DNA of 56,741 nucleotides from DASPJR01 sp035628505. Lineage in GTDB: Bacteria; Planctomycetota; SZUA-567; H5-PLA8. The notes under the pieces were generated by a model, which saw only the letters and a program-made list of their open reading frames with translations, had not been told where the DNA came from and searched no databases. The position numbers and the translations under genes are program-made. Location: positions 1 to 56,741 of the forward strand of contig DASPJR010000154.1 in the NCBI GenBank assembly GCA_035628505.1, read 5' to 3'. This document shows positions 7,479 to 15,381 of this stretch, one piece after another; the first letter of the stretch is position 1; each line of letters starts with the position of its first letter.

Positions 7479-8942
7479 ATGAAGACCATGAAACCCAGCG
7501 CCGCCAAAAGCGGCGCTAAACATGTCGAAACAGCTCCACCGGTTATCAGCCTCGTTAATCTCGGCTGCGCTAAGAACCTTGTGGATAGCGAGCGTATTCT
7601 GGGCGGCCTGGCTGAAGCGGGCTTCCTGATCGCGCAGGATCCAGCAGTTGCCGAGGTGTGCCTCGTCAATACCTGCGGATTCATCAACGAAGCACGCGAA
7701 GAGACGGCCGGCGTGCTGAACGAGCTTTCCACGCTGAAGGAGACCGGCAGCCTTAAAACTCTCGTTGCGCTTGGCTGCCTTGTCGAACGCGTAGCCGATG
7801 CTCCTGAGCTCAACCGGTTTCTGCAGGCCGCCGATGTGCGCCTGGGATTTAAAGAGTACCCGCGAATCGCACAGATCTGCCAGGACCTTATCGACGAAGC
7901 GCGCGGCCGCGAAGGCCAGAAGCGCGCCGCCGATGCGCAGCGCTCCGGCCCAAGCGTAAGCGCTGCAAAAAAGCCCGTGCCGCAGAGCTACAATGATTTT
8001 CTGGTCTCTCCGCGCATGCGAATCGGCTCGCCGCACGCCGCCTTCCTGAAAATTTCCGAAGGCTGCAGCAATCCCTGTCGCTTCTGCGCCATTCCGCGCA
8101 TGCGCGGATTGCAGGTCTCGCGCCCCATTGAAAAGATTGTGGAAGAAGCGCGCGAGCTGGCCGACGGCGGAGCGCAGGAAATCAGCCTTATCGCGCAGGA
8201 CACGACGAGCTACGGCCGCGACATCTATGGCAAATTCAGGCTCGCTGATCTGCTTAAAGCGTTGAAGGCGGTAAAGGGGCCGCGCTGGTTCCGCCTGATG
8301 TATGCGTACCCGAAGTACCTGACCGATGAAATGCTGAGCGTGCTGGCAAGCGACGAGCGTTTCTGTCCATACATTGACATTCCCTTGCAGCACATCTCCG
8401 ATCCGATGCTGACGGCGATGGCGCGCGGCGTTACCAAGAAGCAGACGATCGAGCTGATGGATCTGATCGCAAAGAAGCTGCCGGGCGGCGCGATCCGGAC
8501 GACGTTCATCGTTGGATATCCTGGCGAGACTGAGCAGGACTTCAAGGAAATGATCGACTTTGTGAACGAGGGCCGCTTCACGCACGCCGGCGCGTTCCTG
8601 TACTCGACCGAGCCGCTTACGCCCGCGTCGAAAACACCCGACACCGTCCCGCTGGCTGAAAAGAAAGCGCGCCGCGACGCAATGATGCTGGCGCAGCGCG
8701 AGGTCTCACGCAAACGCACGCGCGAGCGCGTCGGCCGGAAGCTCGACGTTATGGTCGACGGCTTTCTGGAACAGAGCGAGATCAAGGGCGTGAAAGCAGT
8801 GGGGCGGAGCCAGCTCGAAGCGCCGGAAGTGGACGGCGTAATTTATCTGAAAGGCCGCGGGATTCCGAAGCTTGACACCGGCATGGTCGTGACCGCCGAA
8901 GTGACGGATGCGCTGGACTATGATATAGTAGCGAAGGTATAG
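7479..8942 (+). CDS. rimO: Ribosomal protein S12 methylthiotransferase RimO
   Basis: A radical-SAM enzyme that methylthiolates an Asp of ribosomal protein S12. The order is: UPF0004 domain with cluster-binding C30 (VNLGCAKNLVDSE), C66 (VNTCGFI) and C100 (ALGCLVER); radical-SAM domain with C196xxxC200xxC203 (SEGCSNPCRFCAIP); and a carboxyl TRAM domain (about 415-487). VNLGCAKNLVDSE is the RimO rather than the MiaB form. At 487 residues it is longer than the usual 440; the extra part is a low-complexity insert at about 142-170 (RGREGQKRAADAQRSG) between the first two domains. The start could be ATG 7479 or 7488. The toxin-antitoxin pair begins 11 bases downstream. Confidence 0.95.
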   Translation: MKTMKPSAAKSGAKHVETAPPVISLVNLGCAKNLVDSERILGGLAEAGFLIAQDPAVAEVCLVNTCGFINEAREETAGVLNELSTLKETGSLKTLVALGCLVERVADAPELNRFLQAADVRLGFKEYPRIAQICQDLIDEARGREGQKRAADAQRSGPSVSAAKKPVPQSYNDFLVSPRMRIGSPHAAFLKISEGCSNPCRFCAIPRMRGLQVSRPIEKIVEEARELADGGAQEISLIAQDTTSYGRDIYGKFRLADLLKALKAVKGPRWFRLMYAYPKYLTDEMLSVLASDERFCPYIDIPLQHISDPMLTAMARGVTKKQTIELMDLIAKKLPGGAIRTTFIVGYPGETEQDFKEMIDFVNEGRFTHAGAFLYSTEPLTPASKTPDTVPLAEKKARRDAMMLAQREVSRKRTRERVGRKLDVMVDGFLEQSEIKGVKAVGRSQLEAPEVDGVIYLKGRGIPKLDTGMVVTAEVTDALDYDIVAKV

Positions 8943-8953
8943 AGGACGGAGCC

Positions 8954-9196
8954 ATGGAACTGCGCGGGAAAGTCAAAGACGGCGTTGTCCATCTCGATAG
9001 CCCCAGCAACCTGCCAGATGGAACGGAAGTGCGGGTTGAGGTGGTGAAGAGAGGCAAATCAAAACGAAAAAAGCGGTCGAGCCTTTCGGCAGTGCTCTTG
9101 AAACATGCTGGAAAAGTTAAGGGAATGCCGTCCGATTTAGCTCGTAATCACGATCACTACATCCACGGAACTCCAAAGAGGCCACCGCCGAAATGA
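8954..9196 (+). CDS. Antitoxin of a PIN-domain toxin-antitoxin pair
   Basis: An 80-residue protein. Residues 1-32 form a short beta unit (KVKDGVVHLDSPSNLPDGTEV) like the DUF104/AbrB-type antitoxins, followed by a very basic linker (KRGKSKRKKRSS) and a helical tail (LLKHAGKVKGMPSDLARNHD) of the type that wraps a PIN toxin. Its stop overlaps the toxin start (ATGA at 9193-9196), the usual antitoxin-first order. Antitoxin and complex normally bind their own promoter. No promoter is evident in the 11 bases after rimO, so it may be read from the rimO transcript. Confidence 0.8.
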   Translation: MELRGKVKDGVVHLDSPSNLPDGTEVRVEVVKRGKSKRKKRSSLSAVLLKHAGKVKGMPSDLARNHDHYIHGTPKRPPPK

Positions 9197-9588
9197 TATT
9201 CGCGGACAGCTTCTATTTTATTGCGCTTCTAAATTCGGACGACGAAGGACATGAAAAGGCGGTGTCTTTAGCCGAAGAAATCGACGAGGAAATAGTAACA
9301 TCATATTGGGTGTTGACTGAAGTTGCCGATGCTTTTTCGCATCCTAGCTCACGCCGCAAGTTTCTCGAATTCTATGACGACGTCTCTTCCAACGCATTGT
9401 TTTCGATTCAGGCGCTTTCAACAGAAGACTTCGACAAAGGTTTGCTGTTATACCGAGCCCGACCTGACAAGGCGTGGTCGCTTACCGATTGCATCTCGTT
9501 TGCCGTTATGAAAGAACGTGGAATCACCGACGCACTCACTGGCGACCACCACTTTAAGCAAGCCGGATTTAACGTTCTCATGAAGTAA
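9193..9588 (+). CDS. PIN-domain ribonuclease toxin (VapC-like)
   Basis: A 131-residue PIN protein, standard VapC length. The four acidic residues that hold the metal ions are in place: D5 (IFADSF), E43 (LTEVAD), D99 (SLTDCISF) and D118 (LTGDHHF). PIN toxins cleave RNA, often tRNA or rRNA, when freed from the antitoxin. It is translationally coupled to the antitoxin by an ATGA overlap and converges on the DUF4259 gene with no gap. Base use is slightly more AT-rich than in neighbours, which would fit a transferred cassette. The RNA target cannot be told. Confidence 0.9.
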   Translation: MIFADSFYFIALLNSDDEGHEKAVSLAEEIDEEIVTSYWVLTEVADAFSHPSSRRKFLEFYDDVSSNALFSIQALSTEDFDKGLLLYRARPDKAWSLTDCISFAVMKERGITDALTGDHHFKQAGFNVLMK

Positions 9589-9927
9589 TCACGTCGGCAC
9601 TGCCAGCAGCCGCTGGCGCAGTTCCTGCAGCACCGCTTTGCGGTTTTCGAAGACAGCCGTACCGCTTTCTTCCCAAGCCTCGGCGGCGTTGCCGGAGATG
9701 ATCGCCGTCAACGCGCGCTTTTTGATTTTCGGGTGAATGACATCGTAATCGAGCTGTAGCGACGCCAGCGCCAGATACATCACGGAACTGTTCGCTTCAG
9801 AATACTTCTCGATAAGCTTGTCGGCGGCTGCGAAAACGCTGTCACCGTCGGCGACCAGCTTTTCGAAGTCAGCTTTAATCGCCACAGCCAGATCGTTGTC
9901 GAAAATTCCCACTCCCCACGTTCGCAT
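9589..9927 (-). CDS. DUF4259-like protein
   Basis: A 112-residue cytoplasmic protein. The start MRTWGVGIFDNDLA is the signature of DUF4259 proteins, which usually begin with a G-x-W-G-x-G-x-F-D-N/D-D motif; the function of the family is unknown. The rest is helical (AADKLIEKYSEA, AAEAWEESGTAVFENRKAVLQELRQRLL). There is no clear ribosome site: directly before the ATG lies a perfect sevenfold repeat of a 7-base unit (CCAAGAG on this strand). This makes it a candidate for expression that varies with repeat number. Its stop abuts the stop of the PIN toxin gene. Confidence 0.75.
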   Translation of the reverse strand: MRTWGVGIFDNDLAVAIKADFEKLVADGDSVFAAADKLIEKYSEANSSVMYLALASLQLDYDVIHPKIKKRALTAIISGNAAEAWEESGTAVFENRKAVLQELRQRLLAVPT

Positions 9928-9928
9928 G

Positions 9929-9977
9929 CTCTTGGCTCTTGGCTCTTGGCTCTTGGCTCTTGGCTCTTGGCTCTTGG
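9929..9977. repeat. Perfect tandem heptamer, 7 copies of CTCTTGG
   Basis: Seven exact copies of a 7-base unit, ending one base before the DUF4259 start codon (which is on the minus strand, where the unit reads CCAAGAG). Because the unit is not a multiple of three and lies where the ribosome site and promoter should be, slippage would change spacing. It is also one of several period-7 arrays in the window. Confidence 0.95.
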
Positions 9978-10051
9978 CATTGGCTGCACAGCAAGCGGCA
10001 ATCCAGATGCTGAAAGAATTCTCTGCCTCGCCGCACCATTGCCGTGAAAAA

Positions 10052-11221
10052 TTAACTGCGCAAGCCGGCGCGATCCCAGATCATCTGCACAAAAAGCGCC
10101 GAGCCCCAGGCGAGCGCTTTCTCATCGATATTGTAGCGCGGATGATGGAAACACTGCGATGTTTCGGCGCTTCCATCGCCGGCGCCTAGAAAGCCGAAGC
10201 AGCCTGGAATTTTCTCGAGGTAGAACGCAAAATCTTCGCCGCCCATCGTCGGCTTGATTTCGGTTTCGATTCCGCCCAGCGCACGGAAGGCGCGGCCCAT
10301 CTTCTCAGTCGAATTCTTCTCATTCACCAGCACCGGCGTTCCGCGGACGTAATTGAGTTTCACTTTTTGTCCATGGGCCTGAGCGACGCCCTGGCAGATC
10401 TCATCGACCCACTTCGGCAGGTTGTTGCGCGTCTCGGCTGAGAGGCTGCGCGCGGTGCCGATCAGTTTTGCGCGCGCAGGAATCACGTTGAACGCGCTGC
10501 CCGCTTCCATCTGACAGATGCTCACCACCGCGGAATCGAGCGGATCGACTCGCCGGGATACGATGCTCTGCAGCGATGAGATCATCTCGGCGGCAGCCAG
10601 TACCGGATCGCGGCTGAGGTGCGGCATCGCGCCGTGGCCGCCAACGCCTTCGATCTCAATTTCAATCTTGTCCATGCTGGCCATGAACGGGCCGGTGCGC
10701 AGGCCGATGCAGCCTACAGGGATCAGCGGATTGACGTGCAGGCCCAGGATCTCGTTTACGCCGTCCAGGTGGCCTTCTTCGATCAGTTTCTCGGCGCCGC
10801 CTGGCGGAACTTCTTCGGCCGGCTGGAAAATGAAGCGCACGGTGAACGGGATTTCATCTTTGAAGCGCGAGAGAATTCGCGCGGCGCCCATCAGCATGGC
10901 TGTGTGAGCATCATGGCCGCACAGGTGTCCCTTGCCGTCGCGCGTGGATTTATATTCCACTTCATTCTCTTCACGGATCGGCAGCGCGTCCATGTCGGCG
11001 CGCAGGCCGATGATCGTGGTTTTACCGGGATTGAGCTCCGCGATAACGCCCGTCTTCGCTGCATTGCGTTTGACGCTCAGGCCCAGCCGTTCGCAGTAAT
11101 CGGCTGCCTTTCCGCCGGTCCGGACTTCCTCCCAGGCCACCTCAGGATGGCGGTGAAAGTCGCGGCGGATATCGATCAGTTCGGGTTGAATGGCTTTGGC
11201 CAGTTCCAGTGCGGTGGGCAT
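10052..11221 (-). CDS. M20 family amidohydrolase (hippurate/N-acyl amino acid hydrolase type)
   Basis: A 389-residue M20D metallopeptidase-like enzyme that removes acyl groups from amino acids or related amides in the cytoplasm. Visible motifs: GLRADMDALPI (72-82), CGHDAHT (C101, H103, D104), QPAEE (E136/E137) and H162 in LGLHVNP, with a final metal His near FHHPRYN. Together they form the di-metal site typical of hippurate hydrolase, IAA-amino acid hydrolase and N-acetyldiaminopimelate deacetylase. Specificity cannot be settled from sequence. The start at 11221 has an AAGGAG ribosome site. The GT4 gene lies 87 bases upstream on the same strand, so they may share a transcript. Confidence 0.93.
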   Translation of the reverse strand: MPTALELAKAIQPELIDIRRDFHRHPEVAWEEVRTGGKAADYCERLGLSVKRNAAKTGVIAELNPGKTTIIGLRADMDALPIREENEVEYKSTRDGKGHLCGHDAHTAMLMGAARILSRFKDEIPFTVRFIFQPAEEVPPGGAEKLIEEGHLDGVNEILGLHVNPLIPVGCIGLRTGPFMASMDKIEIEIEGVGGHGAMPHLSRDPVLAAAEMISSLQSIVSRRVDPLDSAVVSICQMEAGSAFNVIPARAKLIGTARSLSAETRNNLPKWVDEICQGVAQAHGQKVKLNYVRGTPVLVNEKNSTEKMGRAFRALGGIETEIKPTMGGEDFAFYLEKIPGCFGFLGAGDGSAETSQCFHHPRYNIDEKALAWGSALFVQMIWDRAGLRS

Positions 11222-11308
11222 GAACGGCTCCTTACACGTGGTGATCAGCAGCGTCGTGAACGGTTAACTTTACCTTCAAAGGAACAGCGTCACAAGCACC
11301 GTGCGTTC

Positions 11309-12439
11309 TCATGTTCTGTTGAGCACGCGAGCATAAAGATCCTCATGCGCCTGCGCCCAGCTCGCGTAGCCATATCCCCGCTCAGCCTTCTCACGCGCCG
11401 CACACCCCCATGCAGAACGCTGCTGCGAGGTGGCGCTGAGCACATCAAGAAGCGCTTCGGCCATCGCCGTTTCACTGTTTGGCTCCACCAGGCGGCCGTG
11501 TACGCGGTCATCGATCAGGTCAGGCACCGCGCCCACGCGCGTACCCACTGTGGGAAGTCCGGCGCCCATGTATTCCAGCACCGCGCGCGAAAATCCCTCG
11601 CTCCCGACGCTGGCAAGCACGCCCGCATCCGCCGCACGCAGCAGTTCCGGAACGTCATGGCTCCGCCCGGCAAAAATGATGCTGCGCGAAATCCCAAGGC
11701 TGGCGGCGAGTGCTTTATTTTCTTCGAAGAGCAAGCCGTCTCCAATAAGAATTAGCCGTGCAGCCGGGAGCTTTTCAGAAACCGATTTCCAGGCCGCGAT
11801 GAGTACACGATGCGCCTTTACCACGGCAAAGCGCGCCACGCAGACGGCGACGAGCGCATCGGAAGGAAGCTGCGGAAAATGTTTCGCGCGGGCGGCGTGC
11901 CGTTCAGCTTCCGTCGCCGGCTTGAACAGATTCAAATCAATGCCGCCCGGGATGAACACGAGGCGCTCGCCGTACATTCCCGTGGAAGCGACGTCGCGCT
12001 GCACGGCTTGCGAGACCACGACGAGCGCCGCCGTGCGCTTAGCCAGCCATTTGTTCGCAGCGTTTGACGAAAGCGGGGTAACCACGTGGCGCGTGCGGAT
12101 CACCGGCACTTTCAAGCCGAATAGTTTTGATGCGAAGACGGCCTGCCAGTGATCCTTTCCGCGGTGCGCATGAATGATTTCAATGTTGTGTTCGCGTACC
12201 AGGCGCGCAATGTGGCGGATGTCGCGCCCGTCCTGCGGCGGCCACCACCGATGCGGCATGTTAAAACCGATGGGCTCGAGGCCGCGCGCGGCAGCGCGTT
12301 CGATCGTGTCGTAGCCCTTGCGCAGGCCGAGCAGAACCGTGTGGCCACGCTGGCGCAGCGATTCGGTTAGATTAAGCGTATGCGCTGCTTCGCCGATGTA
12401 CTTGCGCGCGCTGTTGAGCTGCAAAATGCGGTGAGGCAT
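11309..12439 (-). CDS. Glycosyltransferase family 4 protein
   Basis: A 376-residue GT-B enzyme. It has the amino-terminal Rossmann half (MPHRILQLNSARKYIGEAAH, IIHAHRGKDHW) and the GT4 donor half with IPGGIDLNLF, then the E-x7-E region EGFSRAVLEYMGAGLPTVGT and VGAVPDLI. GT4 enzymes transfer sugars from nucleotide donors to lipids or polysaccharides; the acceptor is unknown. No good ribosome site precedes the ATG; instead an arm of a period-9 inverted repeat (12448-12577) ends 9 bases upstream. It may belong with the surface polysaccharide genes elsewhere in the window. Confidence 0.92.
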   Translation of the reverse strand: MPHRILQLNSARKYIGEAAHTLNLTESLRQRGHTVLLGLRKGYDTIERAAARGLEPIGFNMPHRWWPPQDGRDIRHIARLVREHNIEIIHAHRGKDHWQAVFASKLFGLKVPVIRTRHVVTPLSSNAANKWLAKRTAALVVVSQAVQRDVASTGMYGERLVFIPGGIDLNLFKPATEAERHAARAKHFPQLPSDALVAVCVARFAVVKAHRVLIAAWKSVSEKLPAARLILIGDGLLFEENKALAASLGISRSIIFAGRSHDVPELLRAADAGVLASVGSEGFSRAVLEYMGAGLPTVGTRVGAVPDLIDDRVHGRLVEPNSETAMAEALLDVLSATSQQRSAWGCAAREKAERGYGYASWAQAHEDLYARVLNRT

Positions 12440-12447
12440 GAAGAATT

Positions 12448-12577
12448 TTTACCACGAAGATTACGAAGGGCACGAAGGATTTCGGATTTGGGATTTCGAA
12501 TTGCGTAATGGTAAGAAAAATCTGATCTGAATCCGAACTTTCCGTCTTCGTGATCTTCGTGTGCTTCGTGGTTTAAA
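12448..12577. repeat. Period-9 inverted repeat element, ACGAAG family
   Basis: The left arm has ACGAAG at 12454, 12463 and 12472; the right arm has its complement CTTCGT at 12546, 12555 and 12564, all exactly 9 bases apart. The ends (ACCACGAAG and CTTCGTGGT) match. Inside are further imperfect inverted segments sharing TTCGGATT. The element fills the space between the divergent starts of the GT4 gene and larB. Confidence 0.85.
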
Positions 12578-12618
12578 TCCGTCTTGACGCACGCGCTTGG
12601 TGCCTCCAAAACGGATGC

Positions 12619-13371
12619 ATGGATCCTAAGAAGCTGCGCGCTTTGCTGGCGGCGGTGCGCGATAAGAAAGCGTCAGTCGACCAGGCCCTCGCGTCTCTGG
12701 CCGCGTTGCCGTTCAGCGACCTGGACATCGCCAAGGTTGATCATCACCGGGCGCTGCGCTGCGGTTTTGCCGAAGTGATTTTCGGCTCGGGCAAAACCAC
12801 CGCAGACGTTCTGCGCATCTGCGAAAGCGCGCTTGAGCATGCGCCGTGTGTTCTGATTACGCGCGTGAACGACGAACAGGCTTCGGCATTGCTTCAGAAA
12901 TTTCCCGGTGCGGTGCATAACGCGCGGGGTCGCACTGTTCGCGTGGGCAAACCCCAGAAGCTGAAATCGAAACGGCGCGGCGATGTCCATGTCGTCACGG
13001 CTGGGACCAGCGACATTCCAGTCGCCGAAGAAGCGCTTGAAACATTACATGCGTTTGGCTGCGGCGCGAAAAAACATTATGATGTTGGCGTGGCCGGGTT
13101 GCATCGGGTGCTGAAAGTTGTTCCCGATCTGCAGTCGGCCGGTGCGGTGATTTGCATCGCGGGAATGGAAGGCGCATTGCCGAGCGTGGTCGGCGGACTG
13201 GTCGCTTGCCCGGTCATCGCCGTTCCAACGAGTATCGGGTATGGCGCGAGTCTGAATGGCATTACCGCGCTGCTTTCGATGCTGAACACCTGCGCGTCCG
13301 GCGTGAGCGTAGTGAACGTCGATAACGGTTTCGGTGCAGCGATGTGCGCGCTGCGCATCATGAGAGACTGA
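12619..13371 (+). CDS. larB: LarB, pyridinium-3,5-biscarboxylate mononucleotide synthase
   Basis: A 250-residue protein of the AIR-carboxylase-related LarB family. LarB carboxylates and hydrolyses nicotinate adenine dinucleotide as the first step of making the nickel-pincer cofactor of lactate racemase and related enzymes. Signatures seen: EVIFGSGKT (52-60), VVTAGTSDIPVAEEA (125-139), YDVGVAGLHR, GYGASLNGITALLSMLNTC with the conserved Cys, and VNVDNGFG at the end. It has the normal length. The partner genes larC and larE and a LarA homologue are not in this window. Repeat elements lie on both sides, so it is probably transcribed alone or with eda. Confidence 0.92.
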   Translation: MDPKKLRALLAAVRDKKASVDQALASLAALPFSDLDIAKVDHHRALRCGFAEVIFGSGKTTADVLRICESALEHAPCVLITRVNDEQASALLQKFPGAVHNARGRTVRVGKPQKLKSKRRGDVHVVTAGTSDIPVAEEALETLHAFGCGAKKHYDVGVAGLHRVLKVVPDLQSAGAVICIAGMEGALPSVVGGLVACPVIAVPTSIGYGASLNGITALLSMLNTCASGVSVVNVDNGFGAAMCALRIMRD

Positions 13372-13375
13372 GCCA

Positions 13376-13474
13376 ACACGACTTCAACACAGAGGAAAAA
13401 GAGAGCACAAAGGACACAGAGAACAGCTCTTGGTTTTTAAGAATAGGATTTCTCTGCGCCTCTGCGGTGAAAAA
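13376..13474. repeat. Inverted repeat element, CACAGAG family (short form)
   Basis: The left arm begins AACACGACTTCAACACAGAG and continues with CACA-rich units spaced about 9 bases. The right arm (13449-13474) carries the complement-type units TCTCTGCGCCTCTGCGG. The left arm is nearly identical to that at 14184. It lies between larB and eda, and its end is 10-20 bases before the eda ribosome site. Confidence 0.75.
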
Positions 13475-13498
13475 AGAGATTTTCAAGGAGAAGCAACA

Positions 13499-14161
13499 AT
13501 GAGCACCAACGGCACGAGTCAAAAAGCAGTCATAAAGCGCATCGGGGAACTCGGCGCGGTGCTGATTGTGCGCTGCGAGACGGAAGATGAGGCCGTCAAC
13601 GGGATCCGTGCGGTAACGGAAGGTGGCATCCGCGCGGTCGAAGTCACGTTCACCGTGCCGGGCGCTCCAAGCGTGATCCGGCGCGTGAAGCAGGCCTTCG
13701 GCGATGCGGTGCTCCTCGGCGCCGGAACGGTTCTCACGGCAGAAGAAGCCGAGGATGCCGTCGATGCGGGCGCGACGTACCTGATCGCTCCAAACACCGA
13801 CGAAAAAGTAATCGGCGCCGCCAAGCGCCTCGGCGTTCCAATTATTCCGGGTGCCTTTACTCCGACTGAGATCGTACGCGCCTGGGACATGGGTGCCGAT
13901 GCAATCAAGGTTTTCCCCGCATCAGTCGGGGGGCCGGCGTATATCCGTGCTTTGAAGGCGCCGCTGCCGAACATTCCGATGATTCCCACCGGCGGTGTGG
14001 ACGAACGCACGGTTGGCGAGTTCTTCCGAGCGGGCGCGTTTGCTGTCGGCGCCGGCGGAGCCCTCTTCGATCGCAAGCGGCTGCAGGCCAAGGATTACGC
14101 CGGCATGACCGAAATCGCCAAGCGCTTTTCGCAGGCCTTGAAAGCGGCGCGGGAAAGTTAG
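13499..14161 (+). CDS. eda: KDPG/KHG aldolase
   Basis: A 220-residue class I aldolase that splits 2-keto-3-deoxy-6-phosphogluconate to pyruvate and glyceraldehyde 3-phosphate (Entner-Doudoroff pathway) or acts on KHG. The Schiff-base lysine is K137 in GADAIKVFPA, the catalytic Glu is E48 in AVEVTFTVP, and the phosphate-binding GAGTV and PTGGV loops are present. ATG 13499 is chosen over the longer open frame because AAGGAG lies 8 bases upstream and the extra 23 residues are translated repeat. No edd or sugar-acid catabolic gene is adjacent. Repeat elements lie on both sides. Confidence 0.94.
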   Translation: MSTNGTSQKAVIKRIGELGAVLIVRCETEDEAVNGIRAVTEGGIRAVEVTFTVPGAPSVIRRVKQAFGDAVLLGAGTVLTAEEAEDAVDAGATYLIAPNTDEKVIGAAKRLGVPIIPGAFTPTEIVRAWDMGADAIKVFPASVGGPAYIRALKAPLPNIPMIPTGGVDERTVGEFFRAGAFAVGAGGALFDRKRLQAKDYAGMTEIAKRFSQALKAARES

Positions 14162-14183
14162 CGAGGTCTTTGTTCTCCCTCCG

Positions 14184-14388
14184 AACACGACTTCAACACG
14201 GAGACACAGAGAGCACAGAGGACACAGAGAACGGCTTCTTGTAATTCGATCAAAGTCGTTGCGTTTACCGAGGGGCACACCGGCAACTGGCGCTTCGTTC
14301 TCCTTTTTACCGATGCGATTCTGACTTTTTACAAATCCTTCTCTGCGTCCTCAGTGACCTCTGTGCCTCTGTGTTGAAGTCGTTTTGA
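14184..14388. repeat. Long inverted repeat element, CACAGAG family
   Basis: Two arms of about 50 bases around a loop of about 105 bases. The left arm starts AACACGACTTCAACACGGAG and has CACAGAG-type units at 14197, 14205, 14214 and 14223 (steps of 8, 9, 9). The right arm, read in complement, starts AAAACGACTTCAACACAGAG with matching units and ends at AGAGAAGG. It fills the gap between eda and nnrD and should fold into a long stem. Confidence 0.85.
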
Positions 14389-14399
14389 TTGGGTAGACA

Positions 14400-15293
14400 A
14401 TGAACGCCATGGTCCCATCACTGCCTCAACGCGCTACTGACGCCAACAAGGGCTCCTGCGGCCGAGTGCTGATCGTGGGAGGCAGCCGCGGCATGGCGGG
14501 TGCGCCGTGTCTGGCAGCACGCGCGGCGTATCGCAGTGGCGCCGGACTGGTGCGCGTGGTTGTGCCCAGGAGCATCTGGGACGTCGTGGCGATCAAGCTT
14601 GATGAATGTACCACGCTGGGGCTCGAGTCCACGCGCGAAGGCACGTTCGCCGATTTGAGGCAGATCTGTGAAGAAGAATCCGCCTGGTGCGACGTCGCGG
14701 TACTTGGGCCGGGAATCTCCAGCCACAGCACGCGGACGCTGGGCCAGGTGCGCCGCTGCGCGTGTGTTTTCAATGCCCCGCTGGTGCTCGATGCCGATGC
14801 GCTGAACGCGTTTGCGCTGCACAATCTTTCAGAACTGGGCGAAGTGCGCGCGAAACAGAAAAATGCGGCGCCTCTTGTGCTTACGCCTCATCCCGGCGAA
14901 ATGGCTCGACTCTTGAAAGACACAATCGTAAACGTTCAAACTGACCGCCAGGAAGCTGCGCTGGCCTGCCAGAAGCTGACGCACGGCGGCGTCGTTGTTT
15001 TGAAAGGCGAAAGCACGGTCGTCACCGATGGTGAGCGCGTCTATGTCAATCCCACCGGCAACCCCGGCATGGCTACTGGCGGAACAGGCGACGTGCTCTG
15101 CGGCATTATTGCCGCGCTGATCGGCCAGCGCATGAGCGCCTACGACGCGGCCTGCCTGGGTGTGTATCTGCACGGCCTGGCCGGCGATCTCGCTGCAAAG
15201 CGTCTGGGCATGTGGTCGCTTATTGCCAGCGACCTGATCGATGAACTGCCGAATGCGTTTCTCCAGCACGCATGCAAAGCCAAACAGCTTTGA
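14400..15293 (+). CDS. nnrD: ADP-dependent NAD(P)HX dehydratase
   Basis: A 297-residue ribokinase-like enzyme that repairs hydrated NADH and NADPH using ADP. Family motifs are present: GRVLIVGGSRGMAGAP near the start, LDADALNAF, LTPHPGEMARLL, and the nucleotide-binding NPGMATGGTGDVLCG. Many bacteria fuse this domain to the NnrE epimerase; here only the dehydratase part is present and no epimerase gene is seen nearby. The start may be ATG 14400 or 14409; no strong ribosome site is visible because the repeat element ends just before it. Confidence 0.92.
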   Translation: MNAMVPSLPQRATDANKGSCGRVLIVGGSRGMAGAPCLAARAAYRSGAGLVRVVVPRSIWDVVAIKLDECTTLGLESTREGTFADLRQICEEESAWCDVAVLGPGISSHSTRTLGQVRRCACVFNAPLVLDADALNAFALHNLSELGEVRAKQKNAAPLVLTPHPGEMARLLKDTIVNVQTDRQEAALACQKLTHGGVVVLKGESTVVTDGERVYVNPTGNPGMATGGTGDVLCGIIAALIGQRMSAYDAACLGVYLHGLAGDLAAKRLGMWSLIASDLIDELPNAFLQHACKAKQL

Positions 15294-15381
15294 AATTCTT
15301 CTATTATGTTACACAGCCTTTACGCAGCTCATCCGTAGATAAGGTATAGTTCTCTCGTATTGAACCACGGAGGGAATCCTT

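Noticed and set aside
7470..8585. A 371-codon minus-strand frame opposite rimO
   Set aside because: It is a shadow of rimO, which has all six cluster Cys residues in order.
9929..9977. Possible CRISPR array
   Set aside because: The unit is 7 bases with no spacers, and no cas gene is present; it is a simple tandem repeat.
14184..14388. Possible insertion sequence or MITE with a coding part
   Set aside because: There is no reading frame for a transposase and no clear target duplication; I list it only as an inverted repeat element.
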